A DNA stretch of 64,000 bases from Methyloligella halotolerans (GTDB taxonomy: Bacteria > Pseudomonadota > Alphaproteobacteria > Rhizobiales > Methyloligellaceae), in the NCBI RefSeq assembly GCF_001708935.1, contig NZ_MASI01000010.1, forward strand, positions 1 through 64,000, read 5' to 3'. Each line of letters begins with the position of its first letter. Positions within the stretch are counted from its first letter, which is position 1. Position numbers and translations under genes: made by a program. Shown here piece by piece: positions 1 to 10,359 of the stretch. Under the pieces are notes generated by a model. The model saw only the letters and a program-made list of their open reading frames with translations, did no database searches and had not been told where the DNA came from.

Positions 1-1670
1 AAGCGGCGCCATATCCGAGCCCAGATCCTTCGACCCGTAGCCCAGCATCATCATGCCGGATGTGTTCTGCGGACCGCCCGAGCCGAGACCGGTGCCGTCG
101 TAAGAGGCCTGGATCATCCGGCCCATGACCGCATCGCGCACATGCCGGCCTTCATCCAGCAGAGCCCCGCCGACGCTCGCGTGGATCTCGCCCGACAGCG
201 CATCGAAGGCCTGCCGTGCGCCGGCCTCAGTTTGATTCAGGACATCGAGGAGGAGCTCGTTGCCGGTCGGGAACTGCGATAGCGCTCCCGCCACCGCGCG
301 CTGATTGGGCGTGCGGGCGACATCCGGGAACGCTGTCTCGTTGCGCTCCAGCAGCAAATAGACGTTGTTCGGATCGTAGGTCAGGGTCGGATCGAGGAAG
401 GCGAAATTACTGGTAACGGTGCTGAAGGCACCCGTGACCCCGCCTGCCGCCGTCAGGATGGTATATTGGGTCGAAGCCGCGTAATCGCCAGACTGCGCCA
501 GCACGCTAACCGTGCCGCCATTGATCGTCGCCGTGCCGCTGGCGTTGATCAAGTCGGAATCGCCGTCCGCATCGACCTCCACCTCGTAGGACGCGCCTTG
601 GGCAATCGTGATGTTGCCCACATTGATCGTGCCGATGGAGTTGCCCGGTGCGATCGTGGCGCCATTGCCGATGTTCAGCCCGCCAAAGGTGCCGGTGCCG
701 CCGAGCGTGCCGCCGGTAACATTGAAGGTCTCGCTCGTGGCGCCCGAGAAGCTCCAGGTACCGCCGATCACATTGAAAGCTTCGAAGTTCTGATACTTCG
801 GGCCGATCTCACTCAGGTCGAAGCTGTCACTGCCGGAGCCGCCCAGTTCCAGGGTGTCGATCGGGCCGACCGTCGAAGACGCTTCCACCGTTCCGATGAT
901 CGTGGCGCCGGTCTGGATCTCAACCCTCTGCGACGTCACCGACGAAGAGGCAACCAACGCCATCGCCACGCCTCCGGTGCCGTTCACCGTGGCGCCGCTC
1001 GCCACGGTGATGTCGGTGCTGCTCGCGCTATTGTTGGTGTAAATGCCGAGGCCAGCCGTGATGTCCCCGTTGACGGAGATGGTGAGCGCGCCCGTTCCGA
1101 AATGATTGCCGTAAATGCCGAGATAGCGCGTGCTACCGGTGTTCGTGGTTATGTCGGCGTTCGTAGTAATGGTTATATCCCCAGTCCCGTACCCGGCACG
1201 GACTAGCATGCCAGTGAAGGAGGATTTGACGGATCCGTTGGTCGTGACCGTGATATCTCCAACCGTGTCGTCGTCTACGGAATAATCATGCCGTATCTAC
1301 CGCCGTCGATCACACCGGCCGTGGTGATGTGTGTTGAGCCTGCGCCCACGCTGTCGTTGGTCACAGCGAGCCCGACGCCATTACTGCTGCGCAAGTAAGT
1401 CGACGCATCATTGTCAGTGTAGGAGACGTCCCCACTCGATCGGATCGACAAGGCATTGCCGAACATGGGGTTGAAATCCATCGTGCTGTCGGTGATCACC
1501 GTGGCATTTGCGGTGTTGATGGTCTGGGGGACGACTTCGGTGCCGGAGCAGAGATATGTCGAGCCGCTTGTGTTTACGCAGGCCGCATAGGCTCGGCCCG
1601 TGTAGCCGCTCAGCGCACCGGCCAGCATCGTTGTCGACAGCAGGATTTGCCGTTTTACAGAATTTGCCAT
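1..1670 (-). pseudogene. Autotransporter outer-membrane protein, frameshifted, 3' end outside window
   Basis: Likely a surface-exposed type V secreted protein. The ATG at 1670 opens a Sec signal peptide of about 29 residues (MANSVKRQ, hydrophobic core, cleavage near RAYA/A). A Ser/Thr/Asn/Gly-rich passenger follows. The first frame ends at a TAG at 1275-1277. The next minus-strand frame continues without a stop from there to base 1 and still reads as autotransporter: TITTN-type beta repeats, a GGTGTFGGL / APGNSIGTI segment typical of passenger-associated repeats, then a linker with NQRAVAGAL and AFDALSGEIHASV, which normally lies just before the translocating beta-barrel. The barrel would lie left of base 1. 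A one-base loss (or two-base gain) near 1276 explains the break. The passenger ligand is unknown. Confidence 0.8.
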
Positions 1671-2035
1671 CCTTGCCCCCAGCGCCGCCGTCGATTTCTC
1701 GCCGCGAATCTTCGAATCTTCCCAAAAACCTAGCCCGCGAGAGATGGGGGCGTACACGGAGCGCGCTTGAAAATGGGGGGTAGGCGGATCATTTCGGAAA
1801 CCGAATGTGGCTACATGGCAACAGGTTCAGGTGCGGGGTTGTACAGTGTACGGAGCAGGTGTTTCCGTCGGCCGGCTCACTCGAAGGAGTTACGTTAGCC
1901 GTGTACTGAGCGGTGCAGCGATTCGCGCCGTTTGCGAGCGCGGTTTGAATCATGTTGCTGTGCTGCCAGCTTTCGCGACGAGCGGTCTTGTTGCTAGGTT
2001 CGCCCGAAACGCCAGACTTTGAATTGGACGATCAC
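1671..2035. other. Intergenic region between divergent genes
   Basis: About 365 bases between the autotransporter and the TIGR03032-type gene. Both upstream regions must lie here. I see no convincing coding potential, no strong hairpin-plus-T-run and no clear palindrome. An in-frame ATG at 1952 could extend the downstream gene by 28 residues, but that extension is not protein-like. Confidence 0.4.
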
Positions 2036-3196
2036 ATGCATCGACTGAGCGACGGGCCACCTTCAGAGCGGGAAGGCGGAAGGAATAATGCCGCGGAGCC
2101 GGAGGACGCCGGCGCCGCGGGCGCGCCTCAGGAGCCGGAAGCGCCGCCGGTCAAATACTCCATGTCGCCAGGGCTCTCGGGCTTCCTCGGCTCGAACCAA
2201 ATCTCGCTCGCGATCTCCTCCTACCAGTCCGGCAAGTTCTATCTGCTCGGCCAGAACAAGGATGGCGGGCTGCTGGTGGACGAGCGGCTGTTCCGCAAGG
2301 CGATGGGAATTGCCGTGCCGGACAAGGACACGCTGCTGCTCGCGACGCTGTTCCAGATCATGACCTTCAAGAATGTGCTTGGGCCGGAGCAGGAGGTGAA
2401 CAACCTGTTCGATCACTGCTATGTGCCGCGGCAGATCCACGTCACCGGCGAGCTGGACGCCCACGATGTCGGGCAGCTTGCGGACGGGCGGATCGTGTTC
2501 GTCAACACGCTCTACAACTGTCTTGCCACGCCGTCGGAAACCCACAGCTTTACGCCGATATGGAAGCCGCCCTTTATCTCTAGAATCATGAAGGAAGACC
2601 GCTGCCATCTGAACGGGCTCGCCATGGAAGACGGTGTGCCGCGTTATGTGACTGCGGTCAGCAAGTCCGACACGATCGACGGGTGGCGAGACCGGCGCGC
2701 CGATGGCGGCATCGTTATCGACGTCCAGAAGAACGAAGTGGTGCTGGAGGGACTCTCCATGCCCCATTCGCCGCGGCTCTATAACGGCAAGCTCTGGCTG
2801 CTCAATTCCGGCACGGGCGAGCTCGGCTGGGTTGATGGGCTGGAGGACGGTAAGGTCGAATTCAAGCCCTTCGTGTTCTGTCCCGGCTTCGTGCGGGGGC
2901 TCGCTTTCCACGGCAACTACGCCTTCGTCGGCCTCTCCAAGCCGCGCTACGAACGGTTCGAAGGGCTGGCGCTGGACGATCGGTTACGAGAGGCAGATTC
3001 CGAACCGTGGTGCGGTGTGCAGGTGATCGATCTGAGCAGTGGGACGTGCGCCCACTGGTTCCGCATCGATGGAGCCATTGGGGAGCTTTACGACCTCGCC
3101 ATCGTGCGGGGCGTAATCCGGGGCATGTCCTTGAGCTTCGCCACCAACGAGATCATGGGGCTGATCACCCACGATCCTCTGACGGAAGCACTCTAG
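2036..3196 (+). CDS. TIGR03032 family protein (beta-propeller-like, unknown function)
   Basis: About 386 residues from the ATG at 2036 (MHRLSDG). The frame is also open from an ATG at 1952. The first 40 residues are charged and low in complexity. From [17 protein letters not shown] onward it matches what I know of the TIGR03032/DUF4915 family: [11 protein letters not shown] near the start, a [15 protein letters not shown] segment, [30 protein letters not shown] and the terminal FATNEIMGL. The repeated short beta segments suggest a propeller fold. Family members often sit near glycan or secretion genes, but nothing here gives a substrate. Its 3' end overlaps the convergent pyrophosphatase gene by four bases. 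Confidence 0.8.
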   Translation: MHRLSDGPPSEREGGRNNAAEPEDAGAAGAPQEPEAPPVKYSMSPGLSGFLGSNQISLAISSYQSGKFYLLGQNKDGGLLVDERLFRKAMGIAVPDKDTLLLATLFQIMTFKNVLGPEQEVNNLFDHCYVPRQIHVTGELDAHDVGQLADGRIVFVNTLYNCLATPSETHSFTPIWKPPFISRIMKEDRCHLNGLAMEDGVPRYVTAVSKSDTIDGWRDRRADGGIVIDVQKNEVVLEGLSMPHSPRLYNGKLWLLNSGTGELGWVDGLEDGKVEFKPFVFCPGFVRGLAFHGNYAFVGLSKPRYERFEGLALDDRLREADSEPWCGVQVIDLSSGTCAHWFRIDGAIGELYDLAIVRGVIRGMSLSFATNEIMGLITHDPLTEAL

Positions 3197-3729
3197 GCTT
3201 TCTCGTTCTTTGCCCGCTCGATTGCTTCGAGGATGAGCTTCTTGGCCTGCTCGGCGTCGTGCCAGCCGCCGATCTCGACCCATTTGCCGGGTTCCAGATC
3301 CTTGTAGTGCTGGAAGAAATGGCGGATCTGATCCAGCAGGGTCTTCGGCATGTCGGTGTAGTTGGTGACATGCTCGTAGCGGCGGGTCAGCTTCGGAGTC
3401 GGCACGGCGACGATCTTCTCGTCGAGGCCGGAATCGTCCTCCATCATCAGCACGCCGATGGGGCGGACATTGATGACGGCGCCGGGGAAGATGGGCCGGG
3501 TGCTCGCAACCAGCACGTCGATGGGATCGCCATCCTCCGAGAGGGTGTGGGGCACGAAGCCGTAATTGCCCGGGTATCGCATCGGCGTATAGAGAAAGCG
3601 ATCGACAAAGAGGGTGCCGGCTTCCTTGTCGAGCTCGTATTTGATGGGCTCGCCGCCGATCGGAACCTCGACCACGCAATTCACGTCTTCGGGCGGGTTC
3701 TTGCCGATTGGGACCGCGTCCAGGCGCAT
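3193..3729 (-). CDS. ppa: Inorganic pyrophosphatase (family I, soluble)
   Basis: Hydrolyses pyrophosphate to two phosphates in the cytoplasm and so drives biosynthetic reactions. The 178-residue product has the usual length of the bacterial hexameric enzyme. The family signature is present as DGDPIDVLV, which supplies the metal-binding aspartates. The N-terminal half has the usual [16 protein letters not shown] and the [12 protein letters not shown] segment; the C-terminal half has [21 protein letters not shown]. Start at the ATG at 3729. It is a stand-alone gene, convergent with the TIGR03032-type gene. Confidence 0.97.
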   Translation of the reverse strand: MRLDAVPIGKNPPEDVNCVVEVPIGGEPIKYELDKEAGTLFVDRFLYTPMRYPGNYGFVPHTLSEDGDPIDVLVASTRPIFPGAVINVRPIGVLMMEDDSGLDEKIVAVPTPKLTRRYEHVTNYTDMPKTLLDQIRHFFQHYKDLEPGKWVEIGGWHDAEQAKKLILEAIERAKNEKA

Positions 3730-3925
3730 GGGAATGGTCTCTTTTCGCTAGCTTGAAATCTGGAGCGGATAAAACGGGGACGCGGCGTTCAATGCAAGGG
3801 CTGAGCACCGTCAATCGCGGAAAAGTCCGCGCCTTTTCGACGCTGCCGACTGGCTCTCCAGCTCTGACTGTTTGCGACCTGACCCCCGCTGCCGCTCGGC
3901 GGCCACGCTTCGAGGTGAGACGCCC

Positions 3926-4348
3926 TTAGCGCATGTAGGTGTAGCTGGCGCAGATGCCGGGCTGGTCCATCTCGTTGGAGGCTTCGGGCACATCGTTGGT
4001 GTCGAAGACCTTGAGGTAGAGGGTCTCGTCACCGCCATCAGCTTTCGGCCGGCCGAAGACCAGGAAGGTCGGCGGCTCGTTTCCGCACAGCTTGTTGCCG
4101 TTCAGAAGCGTCGGGTTGGCCTCGGGCGTGACCACGAAGACGCCGGGCTCGTCTTCGCCCACGGGGCGAAGCCCCAAGCTCTCGCCGTTCTCGAAAGTAA
4201 CCTTGTATTCGTCGATCGTGATGTTTCCGGTGATGGACATGGCCGTGGTGCTGACGGCCTCCCACTTCTCGGCGGCGGATGCCGGGCCGGCGGCAAAAGC
4301 GACCGACAGGGCTGCGGCGGCAATGAAGAGGCGGGGGCAGGGAAGCAT
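3926..4348 (-). CDS. Secreted protein of unknown function
   Basis: A 140-residue protein with an N-terminal signal peptide (MLPCPRLFIAAAALSVAFAA, cleavage probably after GPASA). The mature part is mixed in composition, with paired cysteines (KLCGNEP and PGICASYTYMR), which suggests one disulfide in the periplasm. I do not recognise the family. It lies 31 bases downstream of another small secreted protein on the same strand (4380-4883), so the two may be co-transcribed and act in the same compartment. Confidence 0.65.
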   Translation of the reverse strand: MLPCPRLFIAAAALSVAFAAGPASAAEKWEAVSTTAMSITGNITIDEYKVTFENGESLGLRPVGEDEPGVFVVTPEANPTLLNGNKLCGNEPPTFLVFGRPKADGGDETLYLKVFDTNDVPEASNEMDQPGICASYTYMR

Positions 4349-4379
4349 GCGATCTCCTTGAGCGATGAGGTCGGGTGGG

Positions 4380-4883
4380 TCAGTCGGCGGGGCCGAATGT
4401 GCAGGATACGCCGCCGCCGTCCTTGGCTTTCACCTGGGCCACGTCGATCGCGCAGTCGAGAGCGGATAGAGCGTACCAGACATTGCCGGCACCCGCGTCG
4501 GGCTGCAGGCCTTCCTCGGCCAGGGTGGCGAGAAGCTCATGAGCGGCTCGGCCGGTCAGGGTGGAGTCCTTGCCGCCGAAGGTCAGGGTGCAGTCGTGAG
4601 AGGTCAGGTCGACATTGCTCGTATGGCACTTGATGGACTTGGCCGTGACGGCGATCGTCTCAGACGTCTTCCACTGAAAGCCTGTGTCTCCGTCGAGGAG
4701 CTTGGCGAGCGCCTGCTTGTCCGCATCGCCAATATCGGGCGAGAGCTGAGCCACAATGGCGGCAAGGGCGAGAGCGCCGGAATCGGTCACCTCAGAGGCC
4801 GATGCAGCGCTCGGTGCAACAAGCAACAGCGTGAGGGCGGGGATCGATGCTATCGGCCTCATGGCGAAACCTTCCGGGATCAC
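4380..4883 (-). CDS. Secreted protein of unknown function
   Basis: A 167-residue protein with a signal peptide (MRPIASIPALTLLLVAPSAA, reached from the first ATG after six extra residues). An internal ATG at 4865 would start directly at MRPIAS and gives a cleaner signal sequence. The mature region contains three or four cysteines (IKCHTSNVDLTSHDCTL, LDCAID, VSCTFG), consistent with disulfides. No family recognised. The next gene on this strand encodes another small secreted protein, 31 bases downstream, so this one is probably first of a two-gene unit. Confidence 0.65.
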   Translation of the reverse strand: MIPEGFAMRPIASIPALTLLLVAPSAASASEVTDSGALALAAIVAQLSPDIGDADKQALAKLLDGDTGFQWKTSETIAVTAKSIKCHTSNVDLTSHDCTLTFGGKDSTLTGRAAHELLATLAEEGLQPDAGAGNVWYALSALDCAIDVAQVKAKDGGGVSCTFGPAD

Positions 4884-4975
4884 GAACGTGAGCGGAAAGC
4901 CTAGCGGTCGACGCTGAGAAGTTCATTAAAATCGGCGGCCGGATTGAACCGGTTCGTCCTGATTTTTCGGGAGAG

Positions 4976-5061
4976 TGGTGCCCCAGGCCTGACTCGAACA
5001 GGCACGTCCTTGCGGACAGCAGATTTTGAGTCTGCCGCGTCTACCATTCCGCCACTGGGGC
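4976..5061 (-). tRNA. tRNA-Leu (anticodon CAA)
   Basis: Read on the minus strand, the acceptor stem begins GCCCCAG at 5061 and closes with CTGGGGC before an encoded CCA at 4976-4978. The anticodon arm is GCAGA-CTCAAAA-TCTGC, giving anticodon CAA. A long variable arm (GTCCGCAAGGAC) and a T arm with GTTCGAGTC follow, as expected for a class II leucine tRNA. All stems pair. Confidence 0.97.
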
Positions 5062-5195
5062 AAGCCGCGCGGATCATGCTTTAAGGCTCGCAGCCGGTCA
5101 ATGGCGGGGCCCGCTCTTCCGCGCGACATTTGACGCTTGCCGCTACGGCGATCTCGGGGCAAGTAAAAGGCTGAGGAAACGCAGGACAACGGCGC

Positions 5196-6413
5196 ATGAC
5201 GTTCGGTTCCAAGTCCAGAGGGGGCTGGTTCGGCCTGGCGATAGCTTTGTCGGCAGCCACCGCCTTTTCCGGTGCCGCGTCGGCCGAGGATGTCCCCGAA
5301 TCGCTGTTCACGTCGGTCGGCCATGTGAAGGTCGAGACCGCCGTGGACGGGCTCAACTATCCCTGGAGCCTGGTCTTCCTGCCCGACGGCGAAATGCTGG
5401 TCTCCGAGAAGCACCCGGGACGTCTCCGGCGCATCTCGAAGTCGGGCAAGATCTCGCCGCCCATTAAGGGCCTGCCCGAGAACATCTATGCGAAGGGCAA
5501 TGGCGGTCTTCAGGGCCTTGCCCTCGACCCGGACTTCAAGACCAACCACCGGGTCTATTTCGCCTTCGCCGAGCACGACGAGGACAGTCCAGAGAACGCC
5601 GCCCTGTCGGTGGCGCGCGGGACGCTTGGCGAAGACAGGCTCACCGATGTGGAGATCCTGTTCCGGCAAGGACCGCGCTTCGAGGACGACCGGGAATTCG
5701 GCGGGCGGCTCGCCTTCCTGCCGGACGGCACGCTTCTGGTGATGACCGGCGATCGGTATCAGCATGAGCTGGTGCAGGACACGAGCAACACCCTCGGCAA
5801 GGTGATCCGCATCAACCGGGACGGCAGCGTGCCGGACGACAATCCCTTCGTCGGCAAGGACGGATACGATCCGCGCATCTATTCCCTCGGCCACCGGAAT
5901 ATCGGCGGCGGCATTGTGAACCCCGATACGGGCAAGCTTTGGGTGGAGGAGTTCGGGCCGATCGGCGGCGACGAGATCAATGTCGTCGAGCCGGGCAAGA
6001 ACTACGGCTGGCCGCTGGCCAATTGGGGCGTGCACTACACGCTGCAGGATATTCCCGATCCGCCGACGAGACCGGATCTCACCGCGCCCATCTATTTCTG
6101 GAACCCGTCGGTTTCGCCCTCGGGCATGATCTTCTATACGGGCGACGAGTTCCCGGGCTGGAAGAACAGCCTCGTGGTTGGCGGGCTGGCGTCCCAATCG
6201 GCCACTCATCTCACCCTGCAGGGCGAGCGCGTGATCTCCGACGAGCGAATGGATTTCGGAGTGCGGATTCGGGACGTGGCGCAAGGGCCCGACGGGGCGA
6301 TCTATCTCCTGACCGATGAAGCCGCCCCGAACGGCCGGATCCTGCGTCTCACGCTGGAGAAGCCGACCGCCGAGACCCAGGCGGCGAGCACGCTGGAGAC
6401 CACCAAGCAGTAG
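5196..6413 (+). CDS. PQQ-dependent sugar dehydrogenase family protein (YliI/Asd-type)
   Basis: Probable periplasmic soluble quinoprotein that oxidises an aldose or related sugar. The 405-residue product has a signal peptide (hydrophobic segment, cleavage near GAASA/ED), then a six-bladed GSDH-type propeller of about 370 residues. Typical family segments are present: LNYPWSLVFLPDGEMLVSEK, GGLQGLALDPDF, FGGRLAFLPDGTLLV, YSLGHRNIGGG, EFGPIGGDEIN and the GKNYGWP motif with SPSGM. These include residues that usually contact PQQ and calcium. PQQ dependence itself is inferred from the family. It is a single gene, divergent from the tRNA-Leu. Confidence 0.88.
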   Translation: MTFGSKSRGGWFGLAIALSAATAFSGAASAEDVPESLFTSVGHVKVETAVDGLNYPWSLVFLPDGEMLVSEKHPGRLRRISKSGKISPPIKGLPENIYAKGNGGLQGLALDPDFKTNHRVYFAFAEHDEDSPENAALSVARGTLGEDRLTDVEILFRQGPRFEDDREFGGRLAFLPDGTLLVMTGDRYQHELVQDTSNTLGKVIRINRDGSVPDDNPFVGKDGYDPRIYSLGHRNIGGGIVNPDTGKLWVEEFGPIGGDEINVVEPGKNYGWPLANWGVHYTLQDIPDPPTRPDLTAPIYFWNPSVSPSGMIFYTGDEFPGWKNSLVVGGLASQSATHLTLQGERVISDERMDFGVRIRDVAQGPDGAIYLLTDEAAPNGRILRLTLEKPTAETQAASTLETTKQ

Positions 6414-6440
6414 CCGGCGGTTTCCGTCGCGGGGCCGCGA

Positions 6441-6887
6441 TCAGGCGGTCACGTGCTTCTCGATCTGATCCACGGGCAGGTTGGTGAGATCCTTGTCGAT
6501 CTCGGTATCGATGACGTTCTTCACCTTATCGGTGAGCTGCTCGCGGATGCGCCCCAATGCACGGGGCGGCGCGACGAGCACGAGATGCTTGATGTCGTGG
6601 CTATCGATCATGGCGTCGAGCTTCTCGGCCACCCGGCCGAGAAATTCGATCTCCGCGCGCTCATGCCAGTCGGTCTGCTCCACGGCGCTTCTGCCGGTGA
6701 CGGCGGATTCCTGCACCCTACCCGGACGGTCGGTGCCCATCTCATGGGTCGCGGCGTGCTTTTCCTCGTCGACTTCAACGACCTGCAGATTGATCAGCTC
6801 GTCATCGCCTTCGTTCCGTAACATGAGGGCTTTAGACCCGTCACAGACGACCACCCATCCCTTCCAGGGAATTCCGTGGCTGGACAT
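6441..6887 (-). CDS. Host attachment family protein
   Basis: About 148 residues, matching the Pfam Host_attach family (PF10116) first named from Agrobacterium; the biochemical role of the family is not settled. Family-like segments are WVVVCDGSKALMLRNEG at the N-terminus, TDRPGRVQESA in the middle and a C-terminal KHLVLVAPPRALGRIREQL helix-strand region. I prefer the ATG at 6887 because GGGAGG lies six bases upstream; the ATG at 6899 would add four residues (MGGR) and overlap that site. Cytoplasmic, with no signal peptide. Convergent with the sugar dehydrogenase gene. Confidence 0.85.
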   Translation of the reverse strand: MSSHGIPWKGWVVVCDGSKALMLRNEGDDELINLQVVEVDEEKHAATHEMGTDRPGRVQESAVTGRSAVEQTDWHERAEIEFLGRVAEKLDAMIDSHDIKHLVLVAPPRALGRIREQLTDKVKNVIDTEIDKDLTNLPVDQIEKHVTA

Positions 6888-7071
6888 GCGACCTCCCATT
6901 TCCTCGTTTTCCTTCGTTCACTTCTCATTTGCGGTGCCGTTTGTGGCGATACAAGAGCGCCTCTGGCCGCGTCGCACTGACGCGTTCGAGGTCCGAAAAA
7001 TCTTCATGATGTTTTGAGGGTATGGGGGCAGGACGAGGCAAGGGGAGCGCAAACCACCGGAGTTGCCGCCC

Positions 7072-8907
7072 ATGAACGCACCGATCACCAAGGGGCCGAC
7101 GGGCCAGCCCTACCAAGCGCCGGCATCCCCGCCCTCCGCAGAGGCGGGGCCGCGGCCGGCGCCGTCATCTTCGACCCATATGGAGCATCAGAGCTTTCGA
7201 GCGCTGGATCGTATGGTCAATGCGTGGACCGCCCGGGCCACGGGCGGAATCTCACCCCAGGCGCTCGGGCTTGCCTTCGCCGATTGGACGCTGCATCTGG
7301 CGGCGGCGCCGGGGAAGCAGATGGAGGCGGTCGCTGACGGCTGGCAGAAGGCGGCGCAGCTCGCCGCTTACGGCGTCCAGAGCCTCTACAATGCAGATAC
7401 TCCGCCGCCTGCCACGCCAGGCCCTGGCGACAATCGCTTCAACGGCGAGGCGTGGCGAAAGAACCCATACCGCTTATGGGCCCAAAGCGCGCTCCTGGCA
7501 GAGGAGTGGCTGAACGGCGTGACGCGCGGCGTGCCCGGCGTATCCCGCCATCACGCGAACGTCGTCTCGTTTACCCTGCGCCAGTGTCTCGATGTCTGGT
7601 CGCCGAGCAACCTGCCCTGGACCAATCCGGAGGTGGTGGAGAGGACCATGCAGACGGGCGGCGCGAATCTCGCCGCGGGCTTCCGAAACTGGCTGGAAGA
7701 TCTGAGCCTGCAGATCGCCGGACAGCCGCCGGCCGGGACCGATGCCTTCCAACCGGGGCGCGAGGTTGCCGTGACGCCGGGGAAGGTGGTCTTCCGCAAC
7801 CATCTGATCGAGCTGATCCAATACGCGCCGGCGACGGAAACCGTGGTGGCGGAGCCGGTGCTGATCGTGCCGGCGTGGATCATGAAATACTACATCCTCG
7901 ATCTTTCGCCTCACAATTCGCTGGTGCGCTACCTCGTTGAGAAGGGGCACACGGTCTTGTGCATTTCCTGGCGCAATGTCACGGCGGAGGACCGCGACCT
8001 GTCCCTAGAGGATTACCGGCGGATGGGAGTGATGGCGGCGTTGGATGCGGTCACGGAGATCGTGCCGGACCGCAAGGTGCATGCGGCCGGCTATTGCCTG
8101 GGCGGCACGCTGCTGGCGCTCGCGGCGGGGGCCATGGCGGAGGCGCGAGACGACAGGCTGGCCAGCCTGACGCTGTTCGCCGCCCAGACCGACTTCACGG
8201 AGCCGGGCGAGCTTGAGCTCTTCATCGACGACAGCCAGGTGTCGTTCCTGGAAGGCATGATGTGGGATCAGGGCGTGCTGGAATCCCGTCAGATGGCGGG
8301 CACGTTCCAGCTGCTGCGGTCGAACGACCTGATCTGGTCGCGGGTGGTGCACGACTATCTCATGGGCGAGCGGACGCCGATGATCGATCTCATGGCGTGG
8401 AACGCCGATGCGACGCGCATGCCGTTCATGATGCACTCGGATTATCTGCGGAAGCTGTTCCTGCAGAACGAGCTGGCGACCGGCCAATACATCGTCGAGG
8501 GGCGGCCCGTGGCGCTGCAGAACCTGCGCATCCCGATCTTCGGCGTCGGCACGGAACGCGACCATGTCGCCCCTTGGCACTCGGCCTACAAGATCCACTA
8601 TCTGGTGGAGACGGATGTCACCTTCGTGCTGACGAGCGGCGGGCACAATGCGGGCATTGTCAGCGAGCCCGGTCACAAGCATCGGCATTTCCGTATGCGG
8701 GAGACCAAAGTCACCGATCCTGTCCTGAGCGCCGAGGAATGGATGACGGAGACGGTCCCGACGGAGGGCTCCTGGTGGCCGGCCTGGGAGGCCTGGCTCA
8801 CGGAGCGGTCAACCCGGGAGCGCGTCGCGCCACCTGCCATGGGAGCGCCGGAGCGGGGGTACAGGCCGCTTCAGGATGCGCCCGGCACCTATGTGCTGCA
8901 GCGCTAA
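7072..8907 (+). CDS. phaC: Class I polyhydroxyalkanoate synthase
   Basis: Polymerises hydroxyacyl-CoA, mainly 3-hydroxybutyryl-CoA, into PHA granules. The product has about 611 residues, as usual for class I PhaC. The N-terminal domain includes LYNADTPPPAT-like and RFNGEAWRKNPY segments. The alpha/beta-hydrolase domain carries the lipase-like box GYCLGGT with the catalytic cysteine, the later aspartate region GTERDHVAPW and the catalytic histidine in SGGHNAGIV. I start at the ATG at 7072, nine bases after CCGGAG, rather than the TTG at 7063. It is first in a tight run with the MaoC-PTA fusion (16 bases) and acetate kinase (8 bases), which links polymer storage to acyl-phosphate chemistry. Confidence 0.97.
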   Translation: MNAPITKGPTGQPYQAPASPPSAEAGPRPAPSSSTHMEHQSFRALDRMVNAWTARATGGISPQALGLAFADWTLHLAAAPGKQMEAVADGWQKAAQLAAYGVQSLYNADTPPPATPGPGDNRFNGEAWRKNPYRLWAQSALLAEEWLNGVTRGVPGVSRHHANVVSFTLRQCLDVWSPSNLPWTNPEVVERTMQTGGANLAAGFRNWLEDLSLQIAGQPPAGTDAFQPGREVAVTPGKVVFRNHLIELIQYAPATETVVAEPVLIVPAWIMKYYILDLSPHNSLVRYLVEKGHTVLCISWRNVTAEDRDLSLEDYRRMGVMAALDAVTEIVPDRKVHAAGYCLGGTLLALAAGAMAEARDDRLASLTLFAAQTDFTEPGELELFIDDSQVSFLEGMMWDQGVLESRQMAGTFQLLRSNDLIWSRVVHDYLMGERTPMIDLMAWNADATRMPFMMHSDYLRKLFLQNELATGQYIVEGRPVALQNLRIPIFGVGTERDHVAPWHSAYKIHYLVETDVTFVLTSGGHNAGIVSEPGHKHRHFRMRETKVTDPVLSAEEWMTETVPTEGSWWPAWEAWLTERSTRERVAPPAMGAPERGYRPLQDAPGTYVLQR

Positions 8908-8923
8908 GGGGAGGGGTGGAAAC

Positions 8924-10351
8924 GTGAGCGAACCGATGACTGTCGAGACGACCAAACCTCTGCTCCGCAACCGGACCTTCGACGAGATCGCGCCGGGCGA
9001 TAGCGCCTCGCTGGTCCGGATCGTGGGCGAGGACGATATCAAGATGTTCGCCGCGGTTTCTGGCGATGTAAGCCCGGCCAATCTCGATGCGCAGTTCGCG
9101 GCACGGGCGGAAGGCGGCCACGTCGTGGCCCACGGCATGTGGACCGGCAGCCTGATCGCCAGCCTTCTGGGGACGGAGCTGCCCGGACCCGGGACGGTCT
9201 ATGTCGCCCAGGAGATGAGCTTCAAGGGGTCTGTGGCCCCCGGCGATACGATCACGGCGACGGTGACCGTCAAGGTGAAGCAGGCGGACGGCCATCACGT
9301 CATCCTGGACACGGAATGCGTCAATCAGCGGGGTGAGACCGTGCTTTCGGGCATCGCCACTGTGATCGCACCCACGGAGAAGATCACCATGGCGCGCATG
9401 GCGGTGCCGGATGTGACCCTGAACCGCCATGACCGCTATGAGCGCTTCATCGCGCGCGCCAAGCAGCCGCCGCCGCTGACGACGGCAGTGGTCCATCCGT
9501 GCAGCGAAGAGGCGATCCTTGCGGCAATCGAAGCGCGGGACGAAGGGTTGATCGATCCGATCCTCGTCGGACCGGAGCTGAAGATCCGGGACGCGGCGGA
9601 GAAGGCCTGCGTCTCGCTGAAAGGGCTCCGCATCGAGGCCACCGAGCACAGCCACGCCGCTGCCGACCTTGCCGTGCAACTCGCCGCCAATGGCGAGGCG
9701 GATGCGCTGATGAAGGGCAGCCTGCACACCAACGAGCTGCTCGGCGCGGTGGTGGCGCCGGGGTCAGGGCTTCGGACGGACAGGCGCATCAGCCATGTCT
9801 ACGTGCTCGACGTGCCGCATTATCCGAAGCCGCTGGTTGTGACGGATGCGGCCATCAACATCGCGCCGACCCTCGCCCAGAAGAAGGACATCTGCCAGAA
9901 CGCCATCGACTTCATGCATCGGCTCGGCGTCTCGCAGCCGCTGGTGGCGGTCCTCGCGGCGGTCGAGACGGTCGATCCGGCGATGCCGGCGACCCTGGAT
10001 GCGGCAGCGCTCACGGTGATGGCGCGGCGTGGGCAGATCACGGGCGCCTTGGTGGAAGGCCCGCTCGCCTTCGACAATGCGATCAGCCCTGATGCCGCGC
10101 GGATCAAGGGGATCGAGTCGCCGGTCGCCGGCAAGGCGGACATCCTGCTGGTGCCTGATCTTGAAGCCGGCAACATGCTGGCCAAGCAGCTGATCTATCT
10201 CGGCGGTGCCGATGCGGCCGGGCTGGTGCTGGGCGCGCGGGTGCCGATCATCCTGACCAGCCGCGCCGATACGGTGAAGGTGCGGCTTGCCTCGAGCGCG
10301 CTTGCCAAGCTCGCAGGGGTGGATCGGCCGGCCGGCTTTCCAGGCGAATAG
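8924..10351 (+). CDS. Bifunctional enoyl-CoA hydratase (MaoC-like) / phosphate acetyl- or butyryltransferase
   Basis: A fusion of about 475 residues. Residues 1-150 form a MaoC-like hotdog domain (DIKMFAAVSGDVSPANLD, then the hydratase-like HVVAHGMWTGSLIASLLGT). From about 165 to the end it is a PTA/PTB domain (HPCSEEAILAAIEA, LMKGSLHTNELLGAVV, DAAINIAP, VEGPLAFDNAIS, GNMLAKQLIYLGGA). The second domain would exchange CoA for phosphate on a short acyl group, feeding the acetate kinase that follows. A GTG at 8924 after GGGGAGGGG is the likely start. This architecture is common next to acetate kinase and PHA genes in alphaproteobacteria. Confidence 0.93.
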   Translation: MSEPMTVETTKPLLRNRTFDEIAPGDSASLVRIVGEDDIKMFAAVSGDVSPANLDAQFAARAEGGHVVAHGMWTGSLIASLLGTELPGPGTVYVAQEMSFKGSVAPGDTITATVTVKVKQADGHHVILDTECVNQRGETVLSGIATVIAPTEKITMARMAVPDVTLNRHDRYERFIARAKQPPPLTTAVVHPCSEEAILAAIEARDEGLIDPILVGPELKIRDAAEKACVSLKGLRIEATEHSHAAADLAVQLAANGEADALMKGSLHTNELLGAVVAPGSGLRTDRRISHVYVLDVPHYPKPLVVTDAAINIAPTLAQKKDICQNAIDFMHRLGVSQPLVAVLAAVETVDPAMPATLDAAALTVMARRGQITGALVEGPLAFDNAISPDAARIKGIESPVAGKADILLVPDLEAGNMLAKQLIYLGGADAAGLVLGARVPIILTSRADTVKVRLASSALAKLAGVDRPAGFPGE

Positions 10352-10359
10352 CGGACGCC

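Noticed and set aside
4926-6284. Open frame of 452 codons on the minus strand across tRNA-Leu
   Set aside because: It reads through the tRNA gene and opposes the sugar dehydrogenase, so it is not a gene.
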